NCBI GenBank assembly: GCA_900553635.1
Contig: USDU01000156.1
Coordinates: 1-6,233, forward strand
Source: an uncultured Lachnospiraceae bacterium
Lineage (GTDB): Bacteria > Bacillota_A > Clostridia > Lachnospirales > Lachnospiraceae
Reading direction: 5' to 3'
Length of the DNA: 6,233 bases
Shown here in pieces: positions 5,225 to 6,233 of the stretch; the stretch's first letter is position 1; each line of letters starts with the position of its first letter. The notes under the pieces were generated by a model. The model was not told the DNA's origin, made no database searches, and saw only the letters and a list, made by a program, of their open reading frames with translations. The translations under genes and the position numbers were made by a program.

Positions 5225-6233
5225 TTATACCTCCTGTCCTTGAGTTGTTTCGGCTTCCATAGAGATAAGCTGTGCATACTCTGGTACTTTCTCTCTTACC
5301 TCTTCGTGGGTTCCCACGACCGCGTGTCCCTCATTCAACCAGATCACCTGCGCCATCTCCGGGAACAGATAGAGCCGATGGGAAATCAGCAGTACCACCG
5401 AATCCGCCGCGTAAGCCCGCAGATTTTCGAAAATCCGCCTCTCCGTATCCCGATCAAGGGCGGAAAACGGGTCGTCCAGTATCAGCAGAGGCTTTTTATG
5501 ACAGAGGGTCCGGGCCAGCGCCAGTCGCTGGGCCTGGCCGCCGGAAAGCCTCACACCGCCATTTCCCACCAGGGTCTTTATGCCATCCGGCATCCTGCGG
5601 ATTTCTTCATCCAGGCAGACCAGACGCAGGTATTCCCAGGCGTCGCCCGCATCACCCATCCGGACATTTTGCTCGATGGTATCGTTGAAAAGCTCCGGAT
5701 CATGTCCAAGATATCCGATATTCCCGAGCCGGGTTCGTTCGTCCATTTCCGTAAGATCTTCCTTTCCCAGATGGATGCTGCCCTGATAAGGATATTCACA
5801 TAAAAAGGTCTTGCCAAGGGAGGATTTCCCGCAGGCTACCGGCCCGGTGACGCCGATAATCTGTCCGGGAATGGCTGAAAAGGAAATATTTGTAAATAAC
5901 CCCTTACTTCCGGGATAGGAAAAGCCAAGATCCTGCACGGTAAGAGCAGAAGGCGCGCCCGTCTCCAGCGTCGCAGGCGTCTCCGGTGCGTACATGAGCG
6001 GCTTGATCCGCTTCCAGGATACCTGCGCCTTATGTACTGCGTTAAAGAGCTTGGCGGCGTTGGAGGACTTCACCGAAAGCCTGGTAAAGCAGGAAATAAA
6101 GGTGGTGAAGGCTGCGATATCCCAGGCTGTCCAGCCCGCGCCCAGCACATTTCGACCGCCGAAATACAGGATGAACATAAGTCCGGCCATGGAGATAATC
6201 CGGTACACGGGCGGCAGGGAAGCGTTCCAGATG
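5225..6233 (-). CDS. ABC exporter half-transporter, 3' part only (N-terminal part beyond the right edge)
   Basis: The frame is open to the window edge, giving 335 visible residues; a GTG at 6208 is internal, since coding-like sequence (IWNASLPPVYRI) continues upstream. The visible part holds the last two membrane helices of the permease domain (near 6090-6200) and a complete ATPase domain. Motifs are Walker A GPVACGKSS (Lys at 5825-5827), a Q-loop that reads YLGHDPELF with His (5702-5704) in place of Gln, a perfect LSGGQ signature (5534-5548), Walker B ILDDPFSALD with Asp (5471-5473) in place of the catalytic Glu, and a switch His in LISHR. The DDPFSALD form occurs in the degenerate sites of heterodimeric exporters. 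Its stop is four bases before the next gene's ATG, and it encodes that gene's ribosome site, so the two subunits are made together. The promoter is outside the window. Confidence 0.92.
   Translation of the reverse strand, partial: IWNASLPPVYRIISMAGLMFILYFGGRNVLGAGWTAWDIAAFTTFISCFTRLSVKSSNAAKLFNAVHKAQVSWKRIKPLMYAPETPATLETGAPSALTVQDLGFSYPGSKGLFTNISFSAIPGQIIGVTGPVACGKSSLGKTFLCEYPYQGSIHLGKEDLTEMDERTRLGNIGYLGHDPELFNDTIEQNVRMGDAGDAWEYLRLVCLDEEIRRMPDGIKTLVGNGGVRLSGGQAQRLALARTLCHKKPLLILDDPFSALDRDTERRIFENLRAYAADSVVLLISHRLYLFPEMAQVIWLNEGHAVVGTHEEVREKVPEYAQLISMEAETTQGQEV
5229..5235 (-). promoter_or_regulatory. Ribosome binding site for the second ABC gene, inside the end of the first
   Basis: AGGAGGT on the minus strand is eight bases before the ATG at 5220. 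It lies within the last codons (Gln-Glu-Val) of the upstream ABC gene, whose TAA is at 5227-5225. Ribosomes finishing the first gene would be placed to start the second, which suits a 1:1 heterodimer. Confidence 0.8.

Noticed and set aside
5221..5277. A 19-residue extension of the second ABC protein from ATG 5277
   Set aside because: It overlaps the end of the upstream ABC gene and has no good ribosome site. ATG 5220 has AGGAGGT at eight bases and gives the expected N-terminus.

Overview
This window looks like chromosomal DNA of a Gram-positive anaerobe of the class Clostridia, most likely Lachnospiraceae. The evidence is moderate GC, strong AGGAG-type ribosome binding sites, a long-chain-type flavodoxin whose sequence fits that group, and a soluble PAS hybrid histidine kinase with the SHDLRTPMNAI phosphoacceptor box that is common there. 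This placement comes from recognising protein families, not from a database search.

Layout. Positions 1-139 may hold the 3' end of a LysR-type regulator. On the plus strand follow a flavodoxin (161-676), an HD-domain phosphohydrolase of the YfbR-like type (812-1399) and a 658-residue cytoplasmic hybrid histidine kinase (1499-3475). The kinase gene faces an ABC exporter operon on the minus strand. That operon holds a gene entering from beyond the right edge (6233 to 5225) and a full-length second half-transporter (5220 to 3511). A compact stem-loop at 3489-3512 separates the two convergent units.

How the parts fit. The two ABC proteins have complementary defects. One has an intact Walker A, Walker B and catalytic Glu but a degenerate signature (FSQGQ). 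The other has a perfect LSGGQ but Asp for the catalytic Glu and His for the Q-loop Gln. Together they form one consensus and one degenerate ATP site, the pattern of heterodimeric type IV exporters. The kinase has two PAS-like sensor domains and a C-terminal receiver, but no membrane segment, Hpt or output domain, so its partner lies elsewhere. Nothing in the sequence proves that it controls the exporter.

The most unusual feature is the 100 bases before the kinase gene. A good sigma-A-type promoter (TTGCAA, 17 bp, TATGAT) has its spacer built from the left arm of a 19-bp inverted repeat whose right arm contains the kinase's Shine-Dalgarno sequence. A transcript reading through from the HD gene would fold and hide the ribosome site. 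A transcript from the nested promoter would lack the left arm and leave the site open. This would make translation depend on where the transcript began, as known for phage T4 gene e.
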